A stretch of 64,000 nucleotides of DNA from JBBRHQ01 sp963720735. GTDB lineage: Bacteria; Actinomycetota; Thermoleophilia; Solirubrobacterales; 70-9. Shown piece after piece: positions 34,141-43,067 of this stretch (its first letter is position 1; every line of letters begins with the position of its first letter). A program made the position numbers and the translations under genes. Below the pieces are notes generated by a model that saw only the letters and a list, made by a program, of their open reading frames with translations, made no database searches and had not been told where the DNA came from. Location: NCBI GenBank assembly GCA_963720735.1, contig CAVRGL010000009.1, forward strand, positions 94,255-158,254. The letters run 5' to 3'.

Positions 34141-36429
34141 ATGATTCCCGCGGTTTTCGTGACGCAGGGTGGATCGATCAAAAAGGCGTTCGGGATCGTC
34201 AGCGCGGCGATGCTGCTCGCTGCCGCTGCCTTCGCGCCGGCCGCCTCCGCGGGAGGCGCCGCGATCACCGCCCGCGGCAGCGTCGAGCAGGTCGACGTCA
34301 ACGGCGCGACCCCCGGCGCCAGCTACAGCCTCGTCAACAGCAATCAGAAGGTCACCGACACCCGCAAGGGCGGACCGCTGGGCGGGATCGTTTTCCGCAA
34401 CGTCGATCCGGGCTCGGGCTACCGGGTGCGGGAAGGCAGCCCAAGCAACATCGGCACGACCACGCCGCCCTTCAGGGTCCTGAGCGATCGCTCCGCCCCA
34501 CCCAGCACCAGCATCTACAACCAGACGCTTCCCGAGGGCGGTCCCAATCCCGGGGACGGTTACGGGTATCTGACCACACGCGATGGGACGCAGCTGGCGA
34601 TCAACGTCACGCGGCCGGCGGGGCCGGGTCCGTACCCCACCCTGCTCGAGTATTCCGGCTACGGGTATGCCAACCCCAACGGCGGCGAGAGCTCGATCCA
34701 GCTTCTGCTCCAGCAGCTCGGCTTCGCCGTGGTCGACATCAACATGCGCGGCACCGGCTGCTCGGGCGGCGCCTTCGACTACTTCGAGCCGCTCCAGGGC
34801 CTCGACGGCTACGACGCGATCGAGACGATCGCCCGCCAGCCATGGGTCCTCCACCACAAGGTTGCGATGGCGGGCGTCTCCTACGGCGGGATCAGCCAGC
34901 TCTTCGTCGGCGCCACCCGGCCGCCCAGCCTCGCCGCGATCACCCCGCTCTCGGTGATCGACAACACCCAGACCACGCTCTATCCCGGCGGCATCCTCAA
35001 CTCCGGCTTCGCCCTCTCCTGGGCCAAGGACCGCGTCCACGACGCCCTGCCCGCCTCGCCAACCGGCGGCCAGAGCTGGGCCTATCAGCGGATCCAGAAC
35101 GGCGACACGGTCTGTGCCGCCAACCAGGACCTCCATCCGGAGGCCGTCGATCTGCTGGGCAAGATCAAGCGCAACCGCTACTACCGGCCGAAGGTCGCTG
35201 ACCCGCTCTCGCCGGTCACCTTCGTCCACAAGATCAAGGTGCCCGTCTTCCTCGCCTGCCAGTGGACCGACGAGCAGACCGGCGGCCACTGCCCCGACCT
35301 CGCGGATGAGTTCACCGGCACCAACCGCAAGTGGTTCACCTTCACCAACGGCGTCCACACCGACTCTCTGGACCCGGTGACGTTCAATCGCTGGTTCGAC
35401 TTCCTCGAGCTATACCTCGCCCGCCAGAAGCCTCAGCTGACGGCGGGTCAGAAGGGCCTCGCACCGGTCATCTATCAGACGGTCTTCGGAATTCCTGGTG
35501 TGACTCTGCCCGACGACCCGATCCAGGCCGAGCCCGACTATGCCGCGGCGAAGAGCGCCTACGAGAAGCTGAAGCAGGTGCGCATCCTCTTCGATAACGG
35601 CGCCGGGAGCGCCACCCCCGGCCAGCCCTATCCGGGCTTCGAGCGCTCCTTCTCGCGCTTCCCGCTGCCGGGCACCAAGGCACGCTCCTTCTATCTCGGC
35701 GGCGGCGGGCGGCTCTCCGACCACAAGCCGGGCCCCTCAGGTGCGGAGTCCTTCAAATGGGACCGCGACGCCCGCCCGCCGACCGACTTCACCGGAAACA
35801 CCGGTGGCGGCGGTCTCTGGGCCGAGACCCCTGACTACCACTGGGAGCAGAACCCGAAGGGGAAGGCGCTCTCCTACGTCAGCCCCAAGCTGAAGTCGAA
35901 CACCACCGTGGTCGGCGCCGGGGCGCTACAGGCCTGGATCCGTGCCCGGGTCCCAGATGTCGACCTCCAGGTCACCGTCTCCGAGGTCCGCCCCGACGGG
36001 AAGGAGGTCTTCGTCCAGGACGGCTGGCTGAAGACGATCGCCCGCAAGCTCGACCGCTCCAAGAGCACCCTGTTGGAGCCGGTCCTGAGCCTGCGGAAGA
36101 GCGCGATCAAGCCGCTGCCGAAGGGCCGCTTCGCCAAGGTCACCGTCCCCCTCTACTACGAGGGCCACGTCTATCGCAAGGGCTCGCGGATCCGGATCAC
36201 GATCGCTGCGCCCGACGGCGACCAGCCCGTCTGGGAGTTCGGCGAGGCCCTGCCGAACACCAAGACCAACGTTGCCCTGGCGCACTCGCCGAAGATGCCC
36301 TCGCGGTTGCTGTTGCCGGTGATCCCGGGCCTCAAGGTCCCGACCGGGCTGCCCTACTGCCCGGGTCTGCGCGGCGAGCCCTGCCGCGACTACGTCCCCT
36401 ACACGAACCACGAGATCTCGCGGCGCTGA
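34141..36429 (+). CDS. Secreted CocE/NonD-family (X-Pro dipeptidyl-peptidase-like) hydrolase
   Basis: A 762-residue secreted alpha/beta hydrolase. A signal peptide (KKAFGIVSAAMLLAAAAFAP, cleavage near ASA-GG) is followed by an N-terminal domain, the catalytic domain with nucleophile Ser247 in AGVSYGGISQ and MRGTGCSGG as oxyanion strand, and a C-terminal jelly-roll (PepX_C-like, VPLYYEGHVYRKGSRIRITI). Family members act on esters, cocaine-like compounds or Pro-peptides; the substrate here is unknown. The start could be ATG 34141 or GTG 34159; both retain the signal. Confidence 0.82.
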   Translation: MIPAVFVTQGGSIKKAFGIVSAAMLLAAAAFAPAASAGGAAITARGSVEQVDVNGATPGASYSLVNSNQKVTDTRKGGPLGGIVFRNVDPGSGYRVREGSPSNIGTTTPPFRVLSDRSAPPSTSIYNQTLPEGGPNPGDGYGYLTTRDGTQLAINVTRPAGPGPYPTLLEYSGYGYANPNGGESSIQLLLQQLGFAVVDINMRGTGCSGGAFDYFEPLQGLDGYDAIETIARQPWVLHHKVAMAGVSYGGISQLFVGATRPPSLAAITPLSVIDNTQTTLYPGGILNSGFALSWAKDRVHDALPASPTGGQSWAYQRIQNGDTVCAANQDLHPEAVDLLGKIKRNRYYRPKVADPLSPVTFVHKIKVPVFLACQWTDEQTGGHCPDLADEFTGTNRKWFTFTNGVHTDSLDPVTFNRWFDFLELYLARQKPQLTAGQKGLAPVIYQTVFGIPGVTLPDDPIQAEPDYAAAKSAYEKLKQVRILFDNGAGSATPGQPYPGFERSFSRFPLPGTKARSFYLGGGGRLSDHKPGPSGAESFKWDRDARPPTDFTGNTGGGGLWAETPDYHWEQNPKGKALSYVSPKLKSNTTVVGAGALQAWIRARVPDVDLQVTVSEVRPDGKEVFVQDGWLKTIARKLDRSKSTLLEPVLSLRKSAIKPLPKGRFAKVTVPLYYEGHVYRKGSRIRITIAAPDGDQPVWEFGEALPNTKTNVALAHSPKMPSRLLLPVIPGLKVPTGLPYCPGLRGEPCRDYVPYTNHEISRR

Positions 36430-36462
36430 GCGGCGCGCTAGCCCGGCTGAGCGCTGAGCCGC

Positions 36463-37571
36463 TCACCTGTGGGGATCCCTTGCCGCGGCCACCGCGAGGA
36501 TCTCCTCGGGTGGGTCAGCGGTGAAGCGCCTCGAGGCGCTCGGCTTCGTCGGCCAGCTCGCGGCGGGTTGCGCATCGAGGCGTCTCGAACGGCTCGTTCT
36601 CACTCGTCCCTTCTCGTAGCGCCAGGTGCCGGCGACCGCGCCGTTCACCGCGAAGGTGGCGACCGACTGCGGCGTCCTGGTGTTGAAGACCTTCGTTCGA
36701 TGCTCGGTCGGGGAGGATCTGGGTGCGGCGGGCGTGGGCGAGCAGCGTGGCATCCCAGACCGGCAGGAACCGCACCGGCGCCGGGGTCTCGGGATCGGGT
36801 AGCGGCGCACGGGGCAGGTCGACCAGCTCCTGCCCGTCGGGACCCTGGAAGCGACGCAGCTCGATGCGCTTCAGGGCGGCTTCCACCGGCGTCGGCGGAA
36901 CGCCGATCCAGTCGGCGATCTCCGCCTTGGTCGCCGGGCCGAAGCCGCGCAGGTAGCTGCGCACGGTCTCGACCATCGCCTCCGCTTCGCTGACTGCATC
37001 CGGCTCCGGGCCGATCCAGCGCTCCGGCCTCGGCGAAGAGGTCCGCGCGGCGGCGCTCCCAGGTTCCCGAGGGCGGTACACGGACGAGGTCGGTCCAGAT
37101 ACTCGCTCCGTTGGTGCCCCTTGACCCCTGGCCGATCAGCTCCTGGAGCTCGTCGCGGCTGACTGGGCCCTTTGCCAGGCGCTTGCGAAGCCTCCGGGTG
37201 CCGGCTGCCATCTGCTTGGCGTTCGGCTCTCCCTTGCGGGCCTTCAGCCAGCGTTCACGGCGCAGCCGTCGCACTGCAGTGGAGAACCTCCACCAATCGT
37301 CTGCGCTGACCAGATGGATGGTCGCCCGCAGCAGGGTTCCCTGGACCACGGTTCGGCGCCCGAGCGCCCGGTCCAACGCCGCCCGCTCGAAGCCCTCGAG
37401 CCTCGTCCACAGCCCGACATACATCGACGGCGCGTACTGAGCCTGGATGCCGGCGATCCGCTCCAGTGCCCGGGGCAGGGGTGTGCGCTTTCGCTCGAGC
37501 AGCATCTGCCGCGCGAGCAGCGCCCGGTTGAGCTCGGCGGTGCTGAGGACTCGCTCTGCCTCCGAGGACAT
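36463..37571 (-). pseudogene. Winged-helix DNA-binding protein (AlkZ/YcaQ-like), several frameshifts
   Basis: Three frames assemble into one protein of about 365 residues. The N-terminal part (ATG 37571) has LARQMLLERKRTPLPRALER and IAGIQAQYAPSMYVGLWTRL, characteristic of the winged-helix DNA-binding (HTH_42) family that includes AlkZ/YcaQ glycosylases. Frames change near 37040 (YLRGFGPATKAEIADWIGVP), 36720 (HRTKVFNTRTPQSVATFAVN) and 36610 (ENEPFETPRCATRREL). The core order is kept, so indels in GC-rich runs are the likely cause. If genuine, the gene is dead. Confidence 0.7.
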
Positions 37572-37581
37572 GCGGGGGAGG

Positions 37582-39849
37582 CTAGGTGCTCGCCGCTGCC
37601 CGGTCCGCAGCCTCCGGCGCGGGGCGGGCCTCATCGACCGGGCGAAGGCCTGAGCCCGGCCAGGCGCCGCCGCGCCCGAAGGCGGCGATCAGCGCGGGAA
37701 CCAGCAGGGTCCGCACCAGCAGTGTGTCGATCAGCAGCCCCGCGGCCATCGCGAAGCCCAGCTCGCGAAAGGCCTGCTCGGGTATCAGCGCCACCGCGGC
37801 AAAGGAGAGGGCGAGGATCAGCCCTGCGGCGCGGATCGCACTCCCGGCCCGCGTGCCCCCGACCCTGATCGCCTCCTCCAATTCCCGCCGGCGGGATTCC
37901 TGCCAGATGCGGGAGACGACGAAGACGCTGTAGTCGGAGCCGAGCGCCAGCAGGAGGATCGCGGCGGAGAACGGCACGAACAGCGAGAGCTGGCCGTACC
38001 CGAGCAGGTCCTGGAAGACGTAGACGGTCAGCCCGAGCGACGCGGCGACCCCGAGGACGCTCGCGGCAAGCAGGTAAAGCGGCGCCACCAGGGCCCGCAG
38101 CAGCAGGGCCAGCAGCAGGAATACCCAGACCACCGCCGCCGGGCCGACCCGCAGCCCGGTGTCCCCGATCGAGCCGACCAGCTCACCCGTCAGGGCGGTG
38201 TCGCCACCGATTGCGGCGCTCGCCCCGCCCAGGCCGGCCCGGTCGAGCAGCGAGGGCATGCGGGAGTCGAGGCCCTGGACGTTGTCGATGGCGGTGCCGC
38301 CGTAGGGATCGGAATCGCTGATCACGAAGTAGCGCACCGCTCCATCGTCCGGAGCGGTCATCGCGCCATTCGCCAACCCCAATGGCGCCGACGCGGGGCC
38401 GATCACGCCGGCTATCCCGGGTTGTCGCGCCACCAGTGACTGAAGGTTCGACACCTGCCGGCTCTCCGAGCCGATCCCCGGCGCCTTGACGACGAGCAGG
38501 GTTGGCGCGATCAGGCCGGGGCCGAATCCGCGGCTGACCGAGGCGAACCCCCGCGCCGCCTCGGCGTCAGAGGGCAGGCCGCGCATCACCGGGTTCCCAA
38601 GGGACATCTCTCGCAGTCCGGTTGCCGCAGAGGCCAGCAGAGTCAGGCAGAGCACGCCGGCGACCAGCGGATACCGTGCCGCGAGCCCGGTGATCCGCCC
38701 GCGCGGTTCCTGCTCCGCCTTGCCTCGTGCCAAGGACCGGGACCTGCGCGGCCAGAACACGCGGTCGCCGGTGAGTGCCAGAGCGGCGGGGAAGAAGGTG
38801 ATCGCGACGGCGATCGAGACGAGCACCGAGATCGCCATTCCGGGTCCGAAGGAGCGCAGGAAGCTGAGGTCGGCGAGCAGCAGCGTGGCGCAGGCGCCGG
38901 CGATTATCAGACCGGCCGTGAGCACCACGGGGAGGAGCCCGGCGGTGGTCTCGACGGCGCTTCTCCTCGGGTCCGATCCCTGCGCGAGCCGCCGCCGGAA
39001 CCCGAAGGCGAAGAAGACGAGGTAGTCGGTGACGACCCCGAAGAGCAGCGCAACGATCAGCGGCTCAACCTCTTGAGGTGCCCGGAGGTCGAGCAGCTGG
39101 CCTGCCTCGGCTACGACCCTTACCGAGATCAGGTAGGCGAGGGCCACCCCCGCCAGGTTGAGCAGGGAGATGCCGAGGGCGCGGAACTGCCAGGCGACGA
39201 CCAGAAAGACGATCGCGACCATGACTATCTCGACCAGGGGCAGGCGGTCCGAGACCAGCGACCATCCCTCGGTCTCCGCGGGGATCGCGCCGCTCACCTC
39301 GGCCGTCCCCCGCCCCGCCGCGGCCTCCAGCCCGCGGCTGACCCTGCCGGCCAGGGCCGCCTGCCCACCGGTTCCGAGCGCCGGATCGGGGAACAGCAGC
39401 CCGAGCACCGCGGTGCCGCTCTCCGGGGTCGGCAGGGGTGGCCTCAGATTGGGCACGGGAAGAGCTCCGAGCAGGCCGCTGATCGGGTGCGGCCGGCGGT
39501 TGAGCCGGGCGAGGTAGGCGAGCGCCCGGGTCTGGGCAGCCGCAGGCATGCCGCGGGGATCCCGGAGGACGACGACATTGCGGCTCAGGGCCGGCGTTCC
39601 GAACTCCTTATAGGCGCTTCGTTCTGTGGCGAGAGCCGAGGAGCCCTTGGGCACCATCGATCCCACCCCTCCACCGCCGGTCTCCGAGATCGACGGCAGC
39701 TTCACCGTCGCCACAACGGCGATGGCGATCCAGAAGGGAACGATCAGGTATCGAAGCCAGATGATCGCCCGGGCCGCATGCCCGGCGGCGCCGCCGGGCG
39801 GCGAGGCCCGCTCTGGGTCGTCGCTGCTTGCGGGAGCGCCCCCCGACAT
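37582..39849 (-). CDS. MMPL-family RND transporter
   Basis: A 755-residue RND protein of the MMPL type: two halves each with one helix, a large extracytoplasmic loop, then five helices. Landmarks are LLFGVVTDYLVFFAFGFRRR and LLALGSDYSVFVVSRIWQES, the helix-4 Asp-Tyr pairs that carry protons. MMPL proteins export lipids or hydrophobic compounds. The ATG at 39849 lies 9 bases after a SigB-type -10 element, so the message would be leaderless. Confidence 0.88.
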   Translation of the reverse strand: MSGGAPASSDDPERASPPGGAAGHAARAIIWLRYLIVPFWIAIAVVATVKLPSISETGGGGVGSMVPKGSSALATERSAYKEFGTPALSRNVVVLRDPRGMPAAAQTRALAYLARLNRRPHPISGLLGALPVPNLRPPLPTPESGTAVLGLLFPDPALGTGGQAALAGRVSRGLEAAAGRGTAEVSGAIPAETEGWSLVSDRLPLVEIVMVAIVFLVVAWQFRALGISLLNLAGVALAYLISVRVVAEAGQLLDLRAPQEVEPLIVALLFGVVTDYLVFFAFGFRRRLAQGSDPRRSAVETTAGLLPVVLTAGLIIAGACATLLLADLSFLRSFGPGMAISVLVSIAVAITFFPAALALTGDRVFWPRRSRSLARGKAEQEPRGRITGLAARYPLVAGVLCLTLLASAATGLREMSLGNPVMRGLPSDAEAARGFASVSRGFGPGLIAPTLLVVKAPGIGSESRQVSNLQSLVARQPGIAGVIGPASAPLGLANGAMTAPDDGAVRYFVISDSDPYGGTAIDNVQGLDSRMPSLLDRAGLGGASAAIGGDTALTGELVGSIGDTGLRVGPAAVVWVFLLLALLLRALVAPLYLLAASVLGVAASLGLTVYVFQDLLGYGQLSLFVPFSAAILLLALGSDYSVFVVSRIWQESRRRELEEAIRVGGTRAGSAIRAAGLILALSFAAVALIPEQAFRELGFAMAAGLLIDTLLVRTLLVPALIAAFGRGGAWPGSGLRPVDEARPAPEAADRAAAST

Positions 39850-39858
39850 GGCCCCTGC

Positions 39859-39883
39859 CTACCCCGGTGGCGTTGGGATTAAC
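39859..39883 (-). promoter_or_regulatory. SigB-type promoter candidate for the MMPL gene
   Basis: GTTAAT-N13-GGGTAG on the minus strand, near-consensus. The predicted start is within a few bases of ATG 39849. Confidence 0.4.
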
Positions 39884-40054
39884 CAGCCGCAAAGCCCGAA
39901 GCGCCGAAAATCCGGGGCGTGAGCAGAGCCTCGACCAGGCGATCGCCGATTACTCTGACGCGTACGCCGACCAGAACGAGCGCAACTGCGCGCTCCTCGC
40001 CGAGGCGGGAAGAGCGGCAGGATCGAAGTCCAGACCGAGGCGGCCTGAGTAAGG

Positions 40055-40080
40055 GTTTAGGGGTCCAGCAGCTGGGGTAT
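40055..40080 (+). promoter_or_regulatory. SigB/SigF-type promoter for candidate sRNA/leader
   Basis: GTTTAG-N14-GGGTAT, one of the best matches in the window. The predicted start is about 40087, just upstream of two hairpins. Confidence 0.6.
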
Positions 40081-40086
40081 CTCCAT

Positions 40087-40187
40087 CCCGGAGGCGCACA
40101 CGTAGCCCCGTGTGCGTCGACCCTTCTCCATCCGGAAGAGCTTCCGGCGCCCGGGTTTCCCTGAACCCGGGTGCCGGAACTCATTTT
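40087..40187 (+). ncRNA. Candidate stress-induced sRNA or attenuator leader
   Basis: About 100 bases bounded by a SigB-type promoter and an intrinsic terminator. Hairpin 1 pairs CGCACACG (40095-40102) with CGTGTGCG (40109-40116). CCGGAAG at 40132-40138 can pair with CTTCCGG at 40141-40147, which is also the left arm of the terminator stem, so the two structures exclude each other. No protein-like frame lies inside. It may be an independent sRNA or a regulated leader for the HAD gene, which starts 27 bases further on. Boundaries are predictions. Confidence 0.45.
40142..40187 (+). terminator. Intrinsic terminator before the HAD gene
   Basis: Arms 40142-40157 and 40164-40179 pair over 16 bases with one G-U pair around loop tccctg, followed by CTCATTTTG. 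It is the only hairpin in the window with a U-tract. Confidence 0.65.
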
Positions 40188-40213
40188 GAAGAGCAAATGG
40201 CGCGGCGATCCCC

Positions 40214-40877
40214 TTGAGCGAACACGGCCTGACGATCATCGTCGACATCGACGGGACGCTGGTGGACAGCAACTACCACCATGCGATCGCCTGGTCGAGG
40301 GCCTTCAGGCCGTCCGGGGTGACCGAGCCGCTGTGGCGGATCCACCGGCACATCGGCATGGGCGGCGACAAGATCGTCGCCGCTGTCGCCGGAGAGCGGA
40401 TCGAGGATGAGCAGGGTGACGAGATACGCGAGGCTGAGGCCGACCTGTACGCCGAGCTGATCGGCGAGGTCGCCCCGTTCGATGGCGCCCGCAAGCTACT
40501 CGAGGCGCTCCGACCTCGCTGGTCACTCGATCGTCCTCGCCTCGTCGGCCAAGTCAGATGAGGTCGAGCACTACCTCGACCTCCTCGATGCGCGCGAGTT
40601 GGTCGAGTCGTGGACGACCTCCGCGGACGTCGAGGCGACCAAGCCCGAGCCGGACCTGGTACTGGCCGCCTGTGAAAAGGCGAGCGGCGAGGCGGCGTGG
40701 CTGCTCGGCGACACGCCGTGGGACGTGCAAGCCGCCGCCAAGCTCGACGTGCCGACGATCGCCGTTCTCAGCGGTGGCTTCTGCGAAGCGGAGCTACGCG
40801 AGTCGGGCGCGGTGGCCGTGCTCGAGTCGGTCCGTGAGGTCGGGCCTCAGCTCTTCTTGCCGGCGACCGCCCGCTGA
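40214..40877 (+). CDS. HAD-family phosphatase (Gph-like), one frameshift
   Basis: A phosphoglycolate phosphatase-type HAD hydrolase. The first frame, from a TTG at 40214, has IIVDIDGTLVDSNYHHA with nucleophile and acid Asp (motif I). Near 40512 the frame shifts and continues HSIVLASSAKSDEVEHYLD (motif II), TKPEPDLVLAACEKA (motif III Lys) and LLGDTPWDVQAA (motif IV). Joined length is about 221 residues. A hexacodon frame ending in TTGA overlaps the start. It converges with the 114-residue gene, overlapping by 31 bases. Confidence 0.75.
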
Positions 40878-41191
40878 AGCTGGGCCTTGCTCATCTTCGA
40901 GCGCCCCTCGACACCCAGCTGCTTGGCTTCGTTGTAGAGCTGCTCGCGGGTGCGACCTCTGGGGCCCGGTCGGCCCGATCGCTGGCCCCCGCGCCGCGAG
41001 GAGGAAATGTCCTGGGTCGAGGTCCGCGATGCCCGATCCGACTCCCCCGAGCGAGCGCGCTCCTTGTTGACGGCGCGGGCTGCTATCTCCTCCGCGCGTG
41101 ATTCCGAGCCGCCGCGGTCCTTAACGCTCTCCTTGATGTGCTCGTACTGCCGTGACCTCTTCGTTCCCTTCTTGACTCCGCGCGGCGGCAT
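40847..41191 (-). CDS. Plasmid-stabilization-like basic protein
   Basis: A 114-residue, very basic protein. Its N-terminus KKGTKRSRQYEHIKESVKDR and central EEIAARAVNKERARSGESDR match a family often annotated as plasmid stabilization protein; the C-terminus (TREQLYNEAKQLGVEGRSKM) looks like a Rho/SAP-type helix-extended-helix. Such proteins are chromosomal in many soil bacteria and probably bind nucleic acid. GAAGGAAGGGAG precedes the ATG. Confidence 0.7.
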   Translation of the reverse strand: MPPRGVKKGTKRSRQYEHIKESVKDRGGSESRAEEIAARAVNKERARSGESDRASRTSTQDISSSRRGGQRSGRPGPRGRTREQLYNEAKQLGVEGRSKMSKAQLQRAVAGKKS

Positions 41192-41229
41192 TGCAGGCTC
41201 CCTTCCTTCACCTGGGATTTTTCGATCAA

Positions 41230-41253
41230 ATACCCCGGCAAGCCGACGTTTAC
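41230..41253 (-). promoter_or_regulatory. Possible SigB-type promoter for the plasmid-stabilization-like gene
   Basis: GTAAAC-N12-GGGTAT; the -10 is consensus, the -35 differs and the spacer is short. Confidence 0.3.
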
Positions 41254-41267
41254 GCCCGCGGGCGCGA

Positions 41268-41293
41268 GTTTTCGAACCATTTTGGTTGGGTAG
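41268..41293 (+). promoter_or_regulatory. SigB/SigF-type promoter for the 65-aa Cys-rich protein
   Basis: GTTTTC-N14-GGGTAG, ending 16 bases before ATG 41310. Confidence 0.6.
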
Positions 41294-41309
41294 GTGTACC
41301 TATAGGGAG

Positions 41310-41507
41310 ATGTACGCAGGAACCAAAGAAAACATGACGCCACGCCTAAGCGCCGAAACCGATTGCGAGGAGCAGTGCGAGGGCCTGGTCGTGACCTGTG
41401 CCCACTGCGGCCGTCCTGTCACCGAGTGCGACGGCACAGATTGCGACGACCTCCTCGAGACCAGGGACTGGATGCTCCCCGGCTACTCTCGCTCGGAGCG
41501 GGATTGA
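41310..41507 (+). CDS. Small Cys-rich acidic protein (65 aa)
   Basis: A 65-residue protein with six Cys in the middle (CEEQC, CAHCG, TECDGTDC), arranged as in small metal-binding knuckles, and an acidic tail with DLLETRDW. It has no strong ribosome site but sits right after an exact SigB-type promoter, so a stress-induced metal-binding peptide is plausible. ATG 41334 is an alternative start. Family not recognised. Confidence 0.45.
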   Translation: MYAGTKENMTPRLSAETDCEEQCEGLVVTCAHCGRPVTECDGTDCDDLLETRDWMLPGYSRSERD

Positions 41508-41570
41508 GCGTACCTTTGGCGGACTCGGCCGCTCAGCTCTGACTTAGGGATTCTCGGCGCCGGGCCCCCC

Positions 41571-41596
41571 GTTTGGGCCCGCTCGCTGACGGGTAG
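41571..41596 (+). promoter_or_regulatory. SigB/SigF-type promoter for the 91-aa membrane protein
   Basis: GTTTGG-N14-GGGTAG; predicted start about 41603, 26 bases before ATG 41629. Confidence 0.6.
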
Positions 41597-41628
41597 CCGA
41601 CCCGTGAACTCGAGCGAAGGGTGAAACG

Positions 41629-41904
41629 ATGTGGGGAAGCTGGTTCGGGACGATATTCGCAGGCGCCTTGGCGCTCCTGCTTGTGATCGCTCTCGCGGTA
41701 TTCGGCCCGGCTCTGCTGGCGATCGTCGTTGCCTTGATAGCTGTCGGAGTGATCGCGGCGACCAGCTTCGGGGCCAATCGCCGCGGCGCCGAGAAGGATC
41801 CGGTGGTCGAGCAGCCGGCGACGGTCAGCGAGCCAAGCGGTCGTCAGGAGCGCTACGCGCCGAACACCGAGGACTACGGCTCGCCCGCCTCCGGCGGAGG
41901 CTGA
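41629..41904 (+). CDS. Small membrane protein (91 aa)
   Basis: A 91-residue protein with one long hydrophobic hairpin (residues about 5-48, FAGALALLLVIALAVFGPAL then LAIVVALIAVGVIAATSF) and a polar tail. AAGGG lies eight bases before the ATG, and an exact SigB-type promoter precedes it. Its 3' end overlaps the convergent YbdK gene by 31 bases. Function unknown; likely an envelope-stress protein. Confidence 0.6.
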   Translation: MWGSWFGTIFAGALALLLVIALAVFGPALLAIVVALIAVGVIAATSFGANRRGAEKDPVVEQPATVSEPSGRQERYAPNTEDYGSPASGGG

Positions 41905-42998
41905 GCCGCGACGGGCTCGGTCCCAGCGGTCCGCTCGCAAAGCCAGGAGAGCAGGCCCTTCATGCCGCCCTCGTCGTGTACGGCCCTCTGAAGGTCTGCT
42001 CCTGAGCCTGTCTGGAGCATTGTCTCGACGTGGTTGAGCTCTGCCTCGCAGCCGAGCTCCGCGGCCGTCGCCCAGGCCAGTTCGAGGGTTCGCATCCCCA
42101 GCTCGGTTGCCGACACGGCCTCAGCGCGTCGATCGAGCAGCTTCGCTCCGAGCCCGTGGCGAGTGGCCTGGAAAGCAGACTCTGCCAGTGCCTCCCTGGC
42201 CGGGATATCCCCCTGGTCGCGCTCGGCCTCGACCAGGGCCAAGCAGTGGACCAGCGCCGCCAGCGCTCCGACTCGGCGCAGGTCAGTCTGGGCGTCGGGA
42301 GCACGTACCTCGATCGTCCCTAAACCGGGGTGGATCCTGGCATCCCACCAGATGTGGGTGTAGTCGTCGAGGCCCGCTGCCGCGCAGACTTGGCGCGTCA
42401 CCCGGCAGAAGTCATCGAAGTCGTCGAATTGGGGGGCCATCGCAGCCCGCGGATAACTGCGGAAGATCACTGTCCGCGAGCTGGCCAGGCCCGAGTCCTC
42501 GCCGAACCAGAACGGGGAGTTCGCGCCGAGCGCGTTGATCAGCGGTACGTGAGTCCGAATCCCGTTGTAGGCGCGGACGGCGGTCTCGCGGTCCGGCATT
42601 CCTACGTGCACGTGCTGGCCACAGATCGGGGTCCTCAGGATGCCCTGGAGCATCCGGGCGATTGACAGGTAGCGATCGCTCTCACGAACCTCGGCCTCGC
42701 CGGTCTCAGCGCTCGGATGGACCCCGGCGCCAATCAGGCGGTTTCCCGAGGCAAGTACCTCCCGGCGAGCCTCACGAAGTGTTGCGGTGGCCTCCCCGGC
42801 CGTAGTGGAGATCTCCGACTTCGTCTCGATCATCGAGGTGAAGAGTTCCTCGCTCACCTCCCCCTCCTCGGGATCGGCCCGGCGCAGGACCTGCGAGGCG
42901 CGATCGGCGAGCTCCAACTGCTCATCAACCAACAGCAACTCCTCCTCAACGCCGATCGCGAACGGCGCCGCGGAGCCGAAGTTGCTCTCCCAATGCAT
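41874..42998 (-). CDS. YbdK-type carboxylate-amine ligase
   Basis: About 374 residues of the glutamate-cysteine ligase 2 (GCS2) family. Typical elements: FAIGVEEELLLVDEQ near the start, ELFTSMIETKSEISTT, CGQHVHVGMPD with paired His, and WWDARIHPGLGTIEVRAPDA. These enzymes join a carboxylate to an amine with ATP, with weak glutamate-cysteine ligase activity in E. coli YbdK. ATG 42998 and 43019 are both possible; a promoter candidate at 43029-43053 favours 42998 or a leaderless 43019. Confidence 0.85.
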   Translation of the reverse strand: MHWESNFGSAAPFAIGVEEELLLVDEQLELADRASQVLRRADPEEGEVSEELFTSMIETKSEISTTAGEATATLREARREVLASGNRLIGAGVHPSAETGEAEVRESDRYLSIARMLQGILRTPICGQHVHVGMPDRETAVRAYNGIRTHVPLINALGANSPFWFGEDSGLASSRTVIFRSYPRAAMAPQFDDFDDFCRVTRQVCAAAGLDDYTHIWWDARIHPGLGTIEVRAPDAQTDLRRVGALAALVHCLALVEAERDQGDIPAREALAESAFQATRHGLGAKLLDRRAEAVSATELGMRTLELAWATAAELGCEAELNHVETMLQTGSGADLQRAVHDEGGMKGLLSWLCERTAGTEPVAAQPPPEAGEP

Positions 42999-43028
42999 CT
43001 CTATGCCGCTCTGCACCACCTGAGCCGC

Positions 43029-43053
43029 TTACCCGCCTGGGCGTCTCGCAAGC
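43029..43053 (-). promoter_or_regulatory. SigB-type promoter candidate for YbdK gene
   Basis: GCTTGC-N13-GGGTAA; consensus -10, one mismatch in the -35 core. Confidence 0.35.
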
Positions 43054-43067
43054 AACAATGGATTGCG

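Noticed and set aside
40090..40190. Known riboswitch class at the HAD leader
   Set aside because: Alternating hairpins look attenuator-like, but I could match no consensus of a described riboswitch by eye.
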